A stretch of DNA of 13,671 nt from positions 1 through 13,671 of the forward strand of contig DOTU01000133.1 in NCBI GenBank assembly GCA_003520965.1. Direction: 5' to 3'. The position numbers were made by a program, and so were the translations under genes. This DNA is from Candidatus Zixiibacteriota bacterium (lineage in GTDB: Bacteria; Zixibacteria; MSB-5A5; UBA10806). The notes beneath the pieces are model-generated. The model was not told the origin of the DNA, ran no database searches, and was given only the letters and a program-made list of their open reading frames with translations. Shown piece by piece: positions 1-7,051 of this stretch (position 1 is its first letter; each line of letters opens with the position of its first letter).

Positions 1-1458
1 CGGGCTTGCTCGTCTGGCTATTTGGCACAGGCCTGGGCGGAGATTGTAAATGATTCGGCAGGCGCCAGGCTCGATTATTATCTAATTGATTATCCCCGGG
101 TTAAATTAATTACTTTTCATGGTTCAGCGATTTATTCGCCGCTGGAATTGGGCAAGCTTATTAGCAGTCGCGCAGGGGCGGTTCTTAATACCGTTTTACT
201 GGAGCAGGATAAACATGCGATTGAGAGCTACTATCTGAAATCAGGTTATACGCTTACAAGGGTAACCGCCGGGTTTGATTCTCTGACGGGTGTATTAGTT
301 TTTAATGTTGATGAAGGCCGGATAAATCAGATCAAAATCGAGGGGAATAAGAAGACGCGAAGATGGGTGATATCCCGTCATCTACCTTTTAAGAAGGGCG
401 AGGTTTTCAAGCAAGATAAGGGTGAGAAGGCGGTCGATGAAATCTTCGGCACCGGTCTTTTTGAAACAGCCAAAATGGTGGCTGTCCCCGATAGCACCGG
501 AATTACACTGGTGATCAAAGTTAGCGAAAAGCCATACAATTATATTCGCGGCGGTGGACGTTATGATTTGGAGTATAACGCCCAGGTTTTCCTCGATTTT
601 GTGGTCGGGAATGTCTTTGGCGGCGGCCAGGAGATGTATTTTTCCACCAATATCAGCGAGAAAAAAAGATCTGTTGCGCTAAATTTTCGGACTGATCGCA
701 TTTTTAAAACCCTGTTTACCAATATCGCTTCTATCGATTACAGCGAGTTAAAGCGTAACCGCTATTTAGCCCATAAATATGATGGCTATACCAAGCAAAT
801 TTCCTACGGCGGTAAACTTGCTCCCGGACGGCAGTTTCCGCAATTGGGCATGATCTCAATCGTGGGGCAATTGCGGCAGATTAATTGGCAAGAGCCCGGT
901 AAGATAAAACGGAAATTTACCAAACTCAGTATTGGTTTTGAATCTATTGTCGATACTCGTGATGCGATTTGCTTTCCTCAAACGGGGAAATACCACTATT
1001 TTAACGTTCAATTTGCCGCCGATATTCATAACCAAAAATCAGGATACAGCCGTTTTGAGACCTCTCTTGAGGCATACTACAAACTTACCACGCGGCTGAA
1101 TATCCACCCCAGAATTGCGTTGGGAACCTCAAGCGATTTTATGCCCTATTTTGATGAGTTTTCGCTTGGCGGGCTGGATAATTTCCTTGGGCTTCACCAG
1201 GATGAGTATCTGGGCGATAAGATGGTACTGGGATCGCTTGAGCTGCGGCAGCGAATTGGTAATCGCTATTACGTTCTTACCCGCTACAATGCTGGTAATG
1301 TCTGGGAAAACCTCGAACGGGTTCGCCTCTCGAGACTTGTGCATGGCGGAGGGGTTGGTGTGGGAATTAAGACTCCAGTTGGACCATTAGAAGCCTGGTA
1401 TGGACGAACCAACAAAGGGCTCGATCTTTTTTATCTGGATTTGGGTTACAACTGGTAA
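1..1458 (+). CDS. Omp85/BamA-family outer-membrane barrel with two POTRA-like domains, 5'-truncated (probable patatin-Omp85 fusion)
   Basis: The frame is open to the left edge (485 codons visible), so the true start lies outside; the TTG at 22 is internal. Residues about 33-102 and 103-175 look like two POTRA domains: the second opens with IKIEGNKKTRRWVI and contains GTGLFETAKM followed by a conserved-looking VSEKP end. Residues about 180-485 are alternating beta strands with the Omp85 hallmarks DTRD...FPQTGKYHYF, FSLGG and LELRQRI, and the chain ends in an aromatic (YNW), as outer-membrane barrels do. The loop that is VRGF/Y in BamA and FhaC reads FLGLHQ here, closer to the form I associate with patatin-like phospholipase fusions (PlpD-type). 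A patatin domain upstream is therefore likely but not visible. Expected location is the outer membrane. The family alternative is a TamA/BamA-type insertase. No clear GC-rich terminator follows; a weak ATTTTA/TAAAAT hairpin lies just before the convergent neighbour. Confidence 0.85.
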   Translation, partial: RACSSGYLAQAWAEIVNDSAGARLDYYLIDYPRVKLITFHGSAIYSPLELGKLISSRAGAVLNTVLLEQDKHAIESYYLKSGYTLTRVTAGFDSLTGVLVFNVDEGRINQIKIEGNKKTRRWVISRHLPFKKGEVFKQDKGEKAVDEIFGTGLFETAKMVAVPDSTGITLVIKVSEKPYNYIRGGGRYDLEYNAQVFLDFVVGNVFGGGQEMYFSTNISEKKRSVALNFRTDRIFKTLFTNIASIDYSELKRNRYLAHKYDGYTKQISYGGKLAPGRQFPQLGMISIVGQLRQINWQEPGKIKRKFTKLSIGFESIVDTRDAICFPQTGKYHYFNVQFAADIHNQKSGYSRFETSLEAYYKLTTRLNIHPRIALGTSSDFMPYFDEFSLGGLDNFLGLHQDEYLGDKMVLGSLELRQRIGNRYYVLTRYNAGNVWENLERVRLSRLVHGGGVGVGIKTPVGPLEAWYGRTNKGLDLFYLDLGYNW

Positions 1459-1507
1459 ATTCGCCGCGGATTCGCTCGGTGGGTTCGGGTATTTTAATCA
1501 ACTAAAA

Positions 1508-1933
1508 TCATCCCCAAATGGTCTTCAGGAAATCATCCAAAATACCGTTGGCGATAAACATCTCAATCGATTCAGCGGTTGAATCCCTATCCATACCCCA
1601 GATGGAAATCTTTTGGTCGATAAAATCCTTATCGAGTTGGATAAAATATCTGTTGTTTTTGGAAAGATAAACCGGAAGTTTTTCCACAAGCACTCCGGCT
1701 ACGGCGTTAACTCCCGGTCCCCCGATGGCGATAGTCGGGCAAACCTGGATCAGCTTATCATGTTCGTATAAGGCATCGGAGATAACAATGCATTTTCTGA
1801 AAGGATGCCCCCCGAATCGGGGAGAAGCCTCGATGACCGATTTTAGCTTATAAGCCAGCGGCCGATCAGCCTCCTCCGGTTCAATATCTACGCCCACCAC
1901 GATGAGTATGGTCTGATTGACATCGATTTCCAT
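1508..1933 (-). CDS. Unknown small alpha/beta cytoplasmic protein (141 aa)
   Basis: I do not recognise this family. The ATG at 1933 is chosen over an upstream in-frame TTG at 1969: the protein then starts MEIDVNQTILIVVGVDIEPE, directly before the first predicted strand, and the TTG coincides with a promoter-like TTGACA. No signal peptide or membrane helix is seen, so it is probably cytoplasmic. Hydrophobic strands (TILIVVGV 8-15, KCIVISDA 48-54, TIAIGGPG 67-74) alternate with helices, suggesting a compact alpha/beta fold. A GGPGVNAVAG segment (71-80) could be a phosphate- or nucleotide-binding turn, and the short GGPxxN string also occurs in S-layer-type proteins; both are weak analogies. The C-terminus is acidic and helical. 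It is convergent with the Omp85 gene (49 nt apart) and lies downstream of the terminator of the DUF2723 gene, so it is probably its own transcription unit. Coding status is supported by sensible composition and its position between other genes. Confidence 0.72.
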   Translation of the reverse strand: MEIDVNQTILIVVGVDIEPEEADRPLAYKLKSVIEASPRFGGHPFRKCIVISDALYEHDKLIQVCPTIAIGGPGVNAVAGVLVEKLPVYLSKNNRYFIQLDKDFIDQKISIWGMDRDSTAESIEMFIANGILDDFLKTIWG

Positions 1934-1939
1934 AATTGA

Positions 1940-1969
1940 TTCATAAGAGCATCGATGTGTATCTGTCAA
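1940..1969 (-). promoter_or_regulatory. Candidate sigma70-type promoter for the 141-aa gene, possibly leaderless
   Basis: On the reverse strand a perfect TTGACA (1969-1964) is followed after 18 nt by TATGAA (1945-1940, 4 of 6 to consensus). Only six bases then separate it from the ATG at 1933. Transcription would begin at or next to the start codon, and no Shine-Dalgarno sequence is visible before this ATG, which fits a leaderless message. If the upstream TTG were the real start, this promoter would be coincidental. Confidence 0.35.
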
Positions 1970-2017
1970 ATTAATTTCTTGTCAGCAGGGAATTTGTTGT
2001 TATTCAGCGGAACCAAT

Positions 2018-2031
2018 CATTACCTGTAATG
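2018..2031. promoter_or_regulatory. Perfect 14-bp palindrome, candidate operator
   Basis: CATTACCTGTAATG is a 6-2-6 dyad (CATTAC / GTAATG), about 85 bp upstream of the ATG of the 141-aa gene and downstream of the DUF2723 terminator. The arms are too short and AT-rich for an efficient terminator and no T-run follows, so a binding site for a dimeric regulator is the better guess. It may be chance. Confidence 0.25.
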
Positions 2032-2058
2032 TGGGAATGCAAATTATTAATATTCATA

Positions 2059-2099
2059 CCAAATAAAACCGCCAGGTCATCGCAATTATGACCTGGCGG
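2059..2099 (-). terminator. Intrinsic terminator of the DUF2723 gene
   Basis: Perfect 12-bp inverted repeat CCGCCAGGTCAT (2069-2080) and ATGACCTGGCGG (2088-2099) with a 7-nt loop. Read on the reverse strand it is followed at once by TTTTATTTGG (2068-2059). It starts about 30 bp after the stop codon of the DUF2723 gene. On the forward strand no T-run follows, so it acts on the reverse strand. This separates the DUF2723 gene from the 141-aa gene downstream. Confidence 0.85.
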
Positions 2100-2128
2100 A
2101 ATACAATTTATCCTTATTTGCTAAACTG

Positions 2129-4834
2129 CTATCTCATCCGATTAAGTTGGTTTTGGATTTCCATATCTTCGGGATGACGATGGGTCCAGTCTATCATTAA
2201 CGATTGAGCCAACTGCATATTACCCATACGGGCGGAGAGGTCGCGATAAAGCCTGAAGGCGATACTGTTGTCCGGCTGAAGCTTGTAGGCAATCCGGTAA
2301 CGCTCCAGCGCCTGAGGTAGCATATTGTTGTGATAGTAGAATACTCCCAAAAACTGGTGATACAATATGATCCCAGGCCAGGCATCGCAGGCAGCCTTTA
2401 GGTTTTTCTCGCCGAGCACTTTTATCGAATCGGCTCTAACCGTGTCGCCCTTCAGAGCGTAGATATCCTCCAAATCCATATAGTTTTGATGGTAGTAGGG
2501 AATCCTATTTATAGCCATCCTAAGCACGGCAATAGCCCTGGTCGTATCGCCAACGGATTTATAGGCATCGGAAAGCTCGGAGAATCTTTCCGGGAAGGTG
2601 GTTGTCAAGCCAACGTTGTTCTCATCCCGGTAGCTGTTGATATCATCAAAGCCGGTGTAACGATAAACCTTGGTTACAAGTGAATCGGCAATCGGCAGGT
2701 CTATGCGCGGTTTGGATGTGTCGGGATCAACCAGCAGGACGATTCCCTGGCGGATAAGGCGGCTATCGAGCGTCCAGCGGTTGGAATTTGGCACCGAACT
2801 GGAGAAATAGATGGGGACATCATTGATATTGGCGATGGCGATTTGTTCGATCATCTGATCTTGCACCCGGATGATCTGGCCGGTACGCTGATCCTGCTCG
2901 GCGGTCAGGTAACGCACTTGCTTACGGATAGTATCATTGAACTTTTTGGCGGGACGATAATAAATAATCGAACCGCGCCGGGCGGCTGGTATCCAGCGAA
3001 TCTGGTCATCTTCAAGGCTCATCTTAATGCCCATCTGGTGCTTAAGCTGCAGGATATACCAATCGGTGTTAAGCAAGCTCAAATTGACAACGCGTACATC
3101 GTTGCGCACTCGTTCAACTTCCTGCAGATACCAGAGTGGGAAGGTATCGTTGTCACCGTTGGTAAAGATGATACTGTTGGGTTTGCACGATTGCAATATG
3201 TTGTAGGCATAGTCAGCCGGGGCATAGTCTTTGGAACGGTCATGACCCCGGTAATTCGCAAAGGCGGGATTTAACGGCATGAGAAGAAGTAGTATGCCAA
3301 CAGTCCCAAAAGCAAGATATCTGAAGAGATTATCCCTATTATCCTTGGTATATTTCAAGCCATCGCCCAATAAATACATCAAGGCTGCCATTCCAACTCC
3401 AATCATGGTGGCAAAGATTACAAAAGCCGGAGTATAGAAATAATCTCGCTCTCTTACCTCCAAAGGAATAAGCTCACCCGTACTATTGGGATCAGGTTTG
3501 GTGCCATCAGAGAAATTCAGGTACAGGCATAGCAATACTGTACTTATAAAAAAAATCATTAAAATCAGAACCATGGGATGCATCTTTTGCCGTTTCATGG
3601 CAAAATAGAGAGTCGCCAGAGTGCCAAATATCCCGAGTCCAAAGATGATCATATTCAGGGTGAAGCCGAAGGTTTCACCCTTTCCGTCATCAGTATGACC
3701 GGTGGAGGTGATCGATGTATACTGGCCCAACAGATAACCGCCCATTCCCATGTTCTGGTATCGCCCAAATTGATGCGAAAGGGCGCCGCGGCGATAGAGC
3801 ATGCGGCTGATCATCGATTCCTGACCATATTGTTTACGTTCGATATAAGATTCAAAGCGATCGAAGCTCGAAGGATCATTCTCGTTGATTGCTGGATGCA
3901 GAGTAGATCGGATTGGAATATATAGATGTGTCGAATAGCCTAAAATTCCCACTGTAAAGAGTATGCAAGCCAGGCGGTAATTGACCCGGATGGTGCGCCC
4001 ACCACTGGCCCTCAGACGATAAGCCATGTAGCCGCTGTACACAGCGCCGAGAATCATAAGGGAAGCCCAAATCCAGTACGATTTATCATCCACCCAGTAG
4101 ATCGCCATACCAATCAGGAAATAAAAAGGGACTGCGAGTGAGAAAAAGACCGCCCAGGTAAACCAGAAAAGGGGATCTTTAAGCTTATCCCGGTCGACGA
4201 TGATAAAATAGATAAAAAGGGCAGGAACAATCAGGAAAGTGGTTAAGTGGATACTAACCGACAGGAAAAGCAGGTAAGTGAGAAGAATAAGGGTCTTATC
4301 GGAACCGTCCTTTTCCTTATCGTCGGCCCACTTGATGGCCAGATAGATCATAAGCATCATCAGAAGCATGGCCAGCCCGTAAACCTCAGTTTCTACCGCG
4401 TTGAACCAATAGGTGCTTGAAAATGCCAGAAGCAGCGACGACGACAAGGCTCCGATTCTGATGCCAATCTGGCCCAGCCAGGGAGTGCCGGTGGAGGTAA
4501 ACGGCAATCGTTGAGAAACACGCAGTACAGTAAAGTAGCAAACCAGGATCGTAAATGACGAGGAGAGAACGGAGATAAAATTGGTTCGCATGGCGATATT
4601 TTTAAACATGCCCAGCATGATAAAAAGTCTGCCCAAAACTACGAAAAATGGAGTGCCTGGCGGATGGGGGATTCCCAGCGTTTTGGCGCAGGCAATAAAT
4701 TCGCCACAATCCCAAAACGAAAGGGTTGGCGCCATGGTCTTAAAAAAAATAATAAATGGAATAATGAAGCTTAATGCCCCGGCAAGGATTCCAACGTACC
4801 TTACAACCCTATCTTTGCTATCAACTTGATTAAT
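2129..4834 (-). CDS. DUF2723 GT-C-type membrane glycosyltransferase with C-terminal TPRs; apparent ATT start
   Basis: A 901-residue polytopic membrane protein. The DUF2723 signature FWDCGEF (about residues 40-46) lies after the first membrane helix and carries the acidic residues Asp42 and Glu45 typical of GT-C enzymes; it is followed by IPHPPGTPFF. A dozen or so hydrophobic helices run to about residue 520. A soluble stretch then contains NGDNDTFPLWYLQEVE (559 onwards), also characteristic of DUF2723. Residues about 715-901 form TPR-like helices. The eukaryotic relative TMEM260 is a protein O-mannosyltransferase, so transfer of a sugar from a lipid carrier to exported proteins is the likely role; the substrate is unknown. 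The first ATG (4735) would delete membrane helix 1 and has no ribosome binding site. The frame is open upstream to a perfect AGGAGG, and the only codon at correct spacing (6 nt) is ATT at 4834-4832, giving an N-terminus (M/I)NQVDSKDRVVRYVG. No ATG, GTG or TTG exists in frame between. It has its own promoter and terminator. Confidence 0.88.
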   Translation of the reverse strand: MNQVDSKDRVVRYVGILAGALSFIIPFIIFFKTMAPTLSFWDCGEFIACAKTLGIPHPPGTPFFVVLGRLFIMLGMFKNIAMRTNFISVLSSSFTILVCYFTVLRVSQRLPFTSTGTPWLGQIGIRIGALSSSLLLAFSSTYWFNAVETEVYGLAMLLMMLMIYLAIKWADDKEKDGSDKTLILLTYLLFLSVSIHLTTFLIVPALFIYFIIVDRDKLKDPLFWFTWAVFFSLAVPFYFLIGMAIYWVDDKSYWIWASLMILGAVYSGYMAYRLRASGGRTIRVNYRLACILFTVGILGYSTHLYIPIRSTLHPAINENDPSSFDRFESYIERKQYGQESMISRMLYRRGALSHQFGRYQNMGMGGYLLGQYTSITSTGHTDDGKGETFGFTLNMIIFGLGIFGTLATLYFAMKRQKMHPMVLILMIFFISTVLLCLYLNFSDGTKPDPNSTGELIPLEVRERDYFYTPAFVIFATMIGVGMAALMYLLGDGLKYTKDNRDNLFRYLAFGTVGILLLLMPLNPAFANYRGHDRSKDYAPADYAYNILQSCKPNSIIFTNGDNDTFPLWYLQEVERVRNDVRVVNLSLLNTDWYILQLKHQMGIKMSLEDDQIRWIPAARRGSIIYYRPAKKFNDTIRKQVRYLTAEQDQRTGQIIRVQDQMIEQIAIANINDVPIYFSSSVPNSNRWTLDSRLIRQGIVLLVDPDTSKPRIDLPIADSLVTKVYRYTGFDDINSYRDENNVGLTTTFPERFSELSDAYKSVGDTTRAIAVLRMAINRIPYYHQNYMDLEDIYALKGDTVRADSIKVLGEKNLKAACDAWPGIILYHQFLGVFYYHNNMLPQALERYRIAYKLQPDNSIAFRLYRDLSARMGNMQLAQSLMIDWTHRHPEDMEIQNQLNRMR

Positions 4835-4840
4835 CGCGCA

Positions 4841-4846
4841 CCTCCT
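4841..4846 (-). promoter_or_regulatory. Shine-Dalgarno sequence that fixes the ATT start of the DUF2723 gene
   Basis: Reverse-strand AGGAGG (within AAGGAGGTGCGCG) lies six bases before ATT at 4834. The other two frames near it close within a few codons (GTG CGC GAT TAA; TTG ATA GCA AAG ATA GGG TTG TAA), so only the ATT frame continues into the protein. Confidence 0.75.
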
Positions 4847-4862
4847 TATAAATCAACCTCTT

Positions 4863-4891
4863 AAAATAGTCCCCTGGCTCAGGTTTGTCAA
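4863..4891 (-). promoter_or_regulatory. Promoter of the DUF2723 gene
   Basis: Reverse-strand TTGACA (4891-4886), exactly 17 nt spacer, then TATTTT (4868-4863; 4 of 6 to TATAAT). Transcription would start near 4856, giving a leader of about 20 nt that contains the AGGAGG. Position and spacing agree with the upstream (ATT) start rather than the internal ATG. Confidence 0.6.
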
Positions 4892-4964
4892 TTTTAAATT
4901 CATAGGATTAAGAAAGGTTCCCGGGGTGTCGACATAGTAGTTAGACTAAAAATATGGAGGATTT

Positions 4965-5228
4965 ATGCTTGCATGGTGCACGATTCTATTTGGTTTAGGA
5001 GTAATGGCTTTCCTGGATACTATTTTCAATTATGGAGAGATCTTCCGTCGAGTAAATTCCGTAGTTTTCATGTTGGTAGCTTTGGGACTTCTGGTCAGGA
5101 CATACATGAAGATGAAGATCAAACGGGTGGAAGGGTTAATTGCCAAGGTTGAGGAGCTCGAAGGGGAACTTTCTAAGGTTAAAGCCGCTCAAAAGCCGGT
5201 AGCTCGCGAAAAAGAAGCTGTGCGTTAA
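4965..5228 (+). CDS. Small membrane protein, two helices plus coiled coil (87 aa), unknown function
   Basis: Preceded by GGAGG (4956-4960) four bases before the ATG, a good ribosome binding site. Hydrophobic helices span about residues 3-21 and 31-48, separated by a short polar turn (NYGEIFRRVN). A charged segment VEGLIAKVEELEGELSKVKA (about 55-74) has a heptad pattern, so a short cytoplasmic or periplasmic coiled coil follows the second helix; the tail is basic. It is probably an inner-membrane protein that pairs with itself or a partner. I do not recognise the family. It is divergent from the DUF2723 gene (130-bp gap) and convergent with the TPR gene, with which it shares a TTAA stop palindrome (4-nt overlap). 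No convincing promoter was identified for it; a TGTCGACA palindrome at 4927-4934 lies in its upstream region. Confidence 0.78.
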   Translation: MLAWCTILFGLGVMAFLDTIFNYGEIFRRVNSVVFMLVALGLLVRTYMKMKIKRVEGLIAKVEELEGELSKVKAAQKPVAREKEAVR

Positions 5229-7051
5229 CCGATTTTCCCCGGAGCACTTAGTTGAACAAGCCTTTGACGGGCGATTTCGGTGACCGGCCCGTTGGGAAAG
5301 GCTTCCAGTATTTTATCGTATGCTGTTTTGGCGCTGCTATAAGTAGCGGCGTCTTGCATATAAAGATCCCCAAGCCCCAAATAAGTGCGGTCAATATATA
5401 ATCCATCGGGAAATTTTTCTATATATCCACTAAACGCTTTTATGGCGTTTTCGTGGCTGCCACCGGAAGCGTAAGCGGTTGCAGCATAAAACGCGGCCTG
5501 CTCGGCTATATCGGAGCCGCCCATAATAGAATCCGAAAGTATGGCGGCTGCCTCGAGGGGCCGTCCCATGTCCTGGGCTTTCATGGCTTGCCCGAAAAGC
5601 GAGAGGAGCTTTTTATTGGAGTCCTTGTCACCACATAACGAGATAACATCAAACCTGATAAGGGCGTCATTGGTATAGTCTCCCTGCGGAAACTGCTTTA
5701 CAAGTTTCTTGAAAATATCTCCAGCATCGGTGAAATTTTCCTTATAAAGCGCCAGTTCACCGAGCAAAAAATAGGCCTTCTCCATACTACTGTCGGCTGT
5801 GCCGCTGGAAGTTACCTGCTTAAGCAGAGTTTCACAGGCGGCTAAATTACTCGTTTTCAGATCGCAAACTGCCATCTCAATCCAGGTGCGGTTTTGAATC
5901 GTCGGCTCACTGGTGTTCTTTTGCATTTTTCCCCAGGCAATCAAAGCTGAGTCGCAATTGTTTTTATATTGCGCATAAAGCAGCCCAAGCTGGAATCCGG
6001 CTTCGTCCTTAATACGATTATCGGCTGCATCCGATGCTAACAGCCCAAACTCAGAGATTGCAGGGTCAATCTGTCCCATTGCGGCAAGCGATTTGGCCTT
6101 GATTAAAAAACCGATCTCCTTAGCCGTCCCTTTTTTAGTAACCTTCAGGTATTCATCAACAGCGCCAATGGCGGCGGTGTAAGCCTTCGAATCGTACGAG
6201 CGCATCGCAAATTTGATGAGCGCTCCGCCGTCATCATTTTGTTTGGTACCGATCGTCTTGTAACACTCCAGGGCCTTATCCATTTGATTTTGCTTGATAT
6301 AAAGATCGCCCAACACTTCATAAAGTTCTAATCGGTTGGGATTCTCCTTCATTTTCGCTAAGACCACATCGACAATCTGCTGGGGATCTTCACTATCTTC
6401 GATATAGCCCCGAATCTTGGTAGTAACAAAGCCAAGCTGGGATGGCTCCTCCAATAATTGTGTGAGGAATTCATCGATTGCCTTGGGATAATCGCGTTCG
6501 GTTTCAAAGAGATTGCCTAACTCTATTGAAAAAAGGGCGGGTTTTCCCAGGTTTTGTCGTCCTTTTAAGTATATTTCAACTGCTAAAGGGTATAGGCCGT
6601 ATTGCATCATATTATCGGCTACGACCCGGTAAACGTTCTCATCGGTGTGGCCGAATTTTATCGCTAAATTCCATAGAGAATCGGCGGCGGTCTCGTCGTT
6701 TTGCAAAAATTTCGCCTCACCAAGCTCGGTGAGAATATAGGGATTCTGCGGATCATTGCTCAGATCAGTTTTTAAAAGTTTTTCCAGATTTGAATAAAGT
6801 TTACCTTCTTTATAGGCAACTTTGTAAAAGGCCCTGATTCGGGAATCGTTTCCGTAGGTAGCTAACAGGCGATCCAGATAGGCAATTGCTCGCGTAATCT
6901 CTCCCATTTGCAGCAGATTATTTACAATACCTAACTCATTTCCTAACGGATCTAAGGCGGGCGTGGTAATGCTGGGCGTTATCTGAACCTGGGCTTGCCC
7001 GGATGCTGCTAATATCAAAATAATGAAAATAGTAAACACGCTACTTTTCAA
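5225..7051 (-). CDS. Exported TPR protein (608 aa), last gene of the DUF4159-DUF4175 operon
   Basis: The start is TTG at 7051, preceded on the reverse strand by GGAG seven bases upstream, and it overlaps the 3' end of the DUF4175 gene by 11 nt, so translation is probably coupled. The N-terminus MKSSVFTIFIILILAASGQA is a signal peptide with likely cleavage after A-S-G-Q-A; there is no lipobox cysteine. The remainder is a series of TPR-like helical pairs, e.g. PYILTELGEAKFLQNDETAA, NRLELYEVLGDLYIKQNQMD and a C-terminal SSAKTAYDKILEAFPNGP of the YbgF/BamD-like style with FP(N/D/Q)G turns. It is expected in the periplasm as a protein-protein scaffold, most plausibly for the DUF4175 protein encoded just upstream. 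No enzymatic motif is seen. GTG four codons downstream is an alternative start. Confidence 0.88.
   Translation of the reverse strand: MKSSVFTIFIILILAASGQAQVQITPSITTPALDPLGNELGIVNNLLQMGEITRAIAYLDRLLATYGNDSRIRAFYKVAYKEGKLYSNLEKLLKTDLSNDPQNPYILTELGEAKFLQNDETAADSLWNLAIKFGHTDENVYRVVADNMMQYGLYPLAVEIYLKGRQNLGKPALFSIELGNLFETERDYPKAIDEFLTQLLEEPSQLGFVTTKIRGYIEDSEDPQQIVDVVLAKMKENPNRLELYEVLGDLYIKQNQMDKALECYKTIGTKQNDDGGALIKFAMRSYDSKAYTAAIGAVDEYLKVTKKGTAKEIGFLIKAKSLAAMGQIDPAISEFGLLASDAADNRIKDEAGFQLGLLYAQYKNNCDSALIAWGKMQKNTSEPTIQNRTWIEMAVCDLKTSNLAACETLLKQVTSSGTADSSMEKAYFLLGELALYKENFTDAGDIFKKLVKQFPQGDYTNDALIRFDVISLCGDKDSNKKLLSLFGQAMKAQDMGRPLEAAAILSDSIMGGSDIAEQAAFYAATAYASGGSHENAIKAFSGYIEKFPDGLYIDRTYLGLGDLYMQDAATYSSAKTAYDKILEAFPNGPVTEIARQRLVQLSAPGKIG

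Noticed and set aside
1459..1507. ATTTTA/TAAAAT hairpin between the convergent Omp85 and 141-aa genes
   Set aside because: Six AT-only pairs give too weak a stem for a confident terminator call.
2843..3274. Forward open frame of 143 codons
   Set aside because: Antisense to the conserved GDNDTF region of the DUF2723 gene; no ribosome binding site or domain.
4735..4737. ATG at 4735 as start of the DUF2723 gene
   Set aside because: It removes the first membrane helix, begins right at the conserved APTLSFWD motif and has no Shine-Dalgarno; the frame is open to a perfect AGGAGG upstream.
4927..4934. TGTCGACA 8-bp palindrome between divergent genes
   Set aside because: Short and without supporting repeats; likely chance, noted only as a possible operator.
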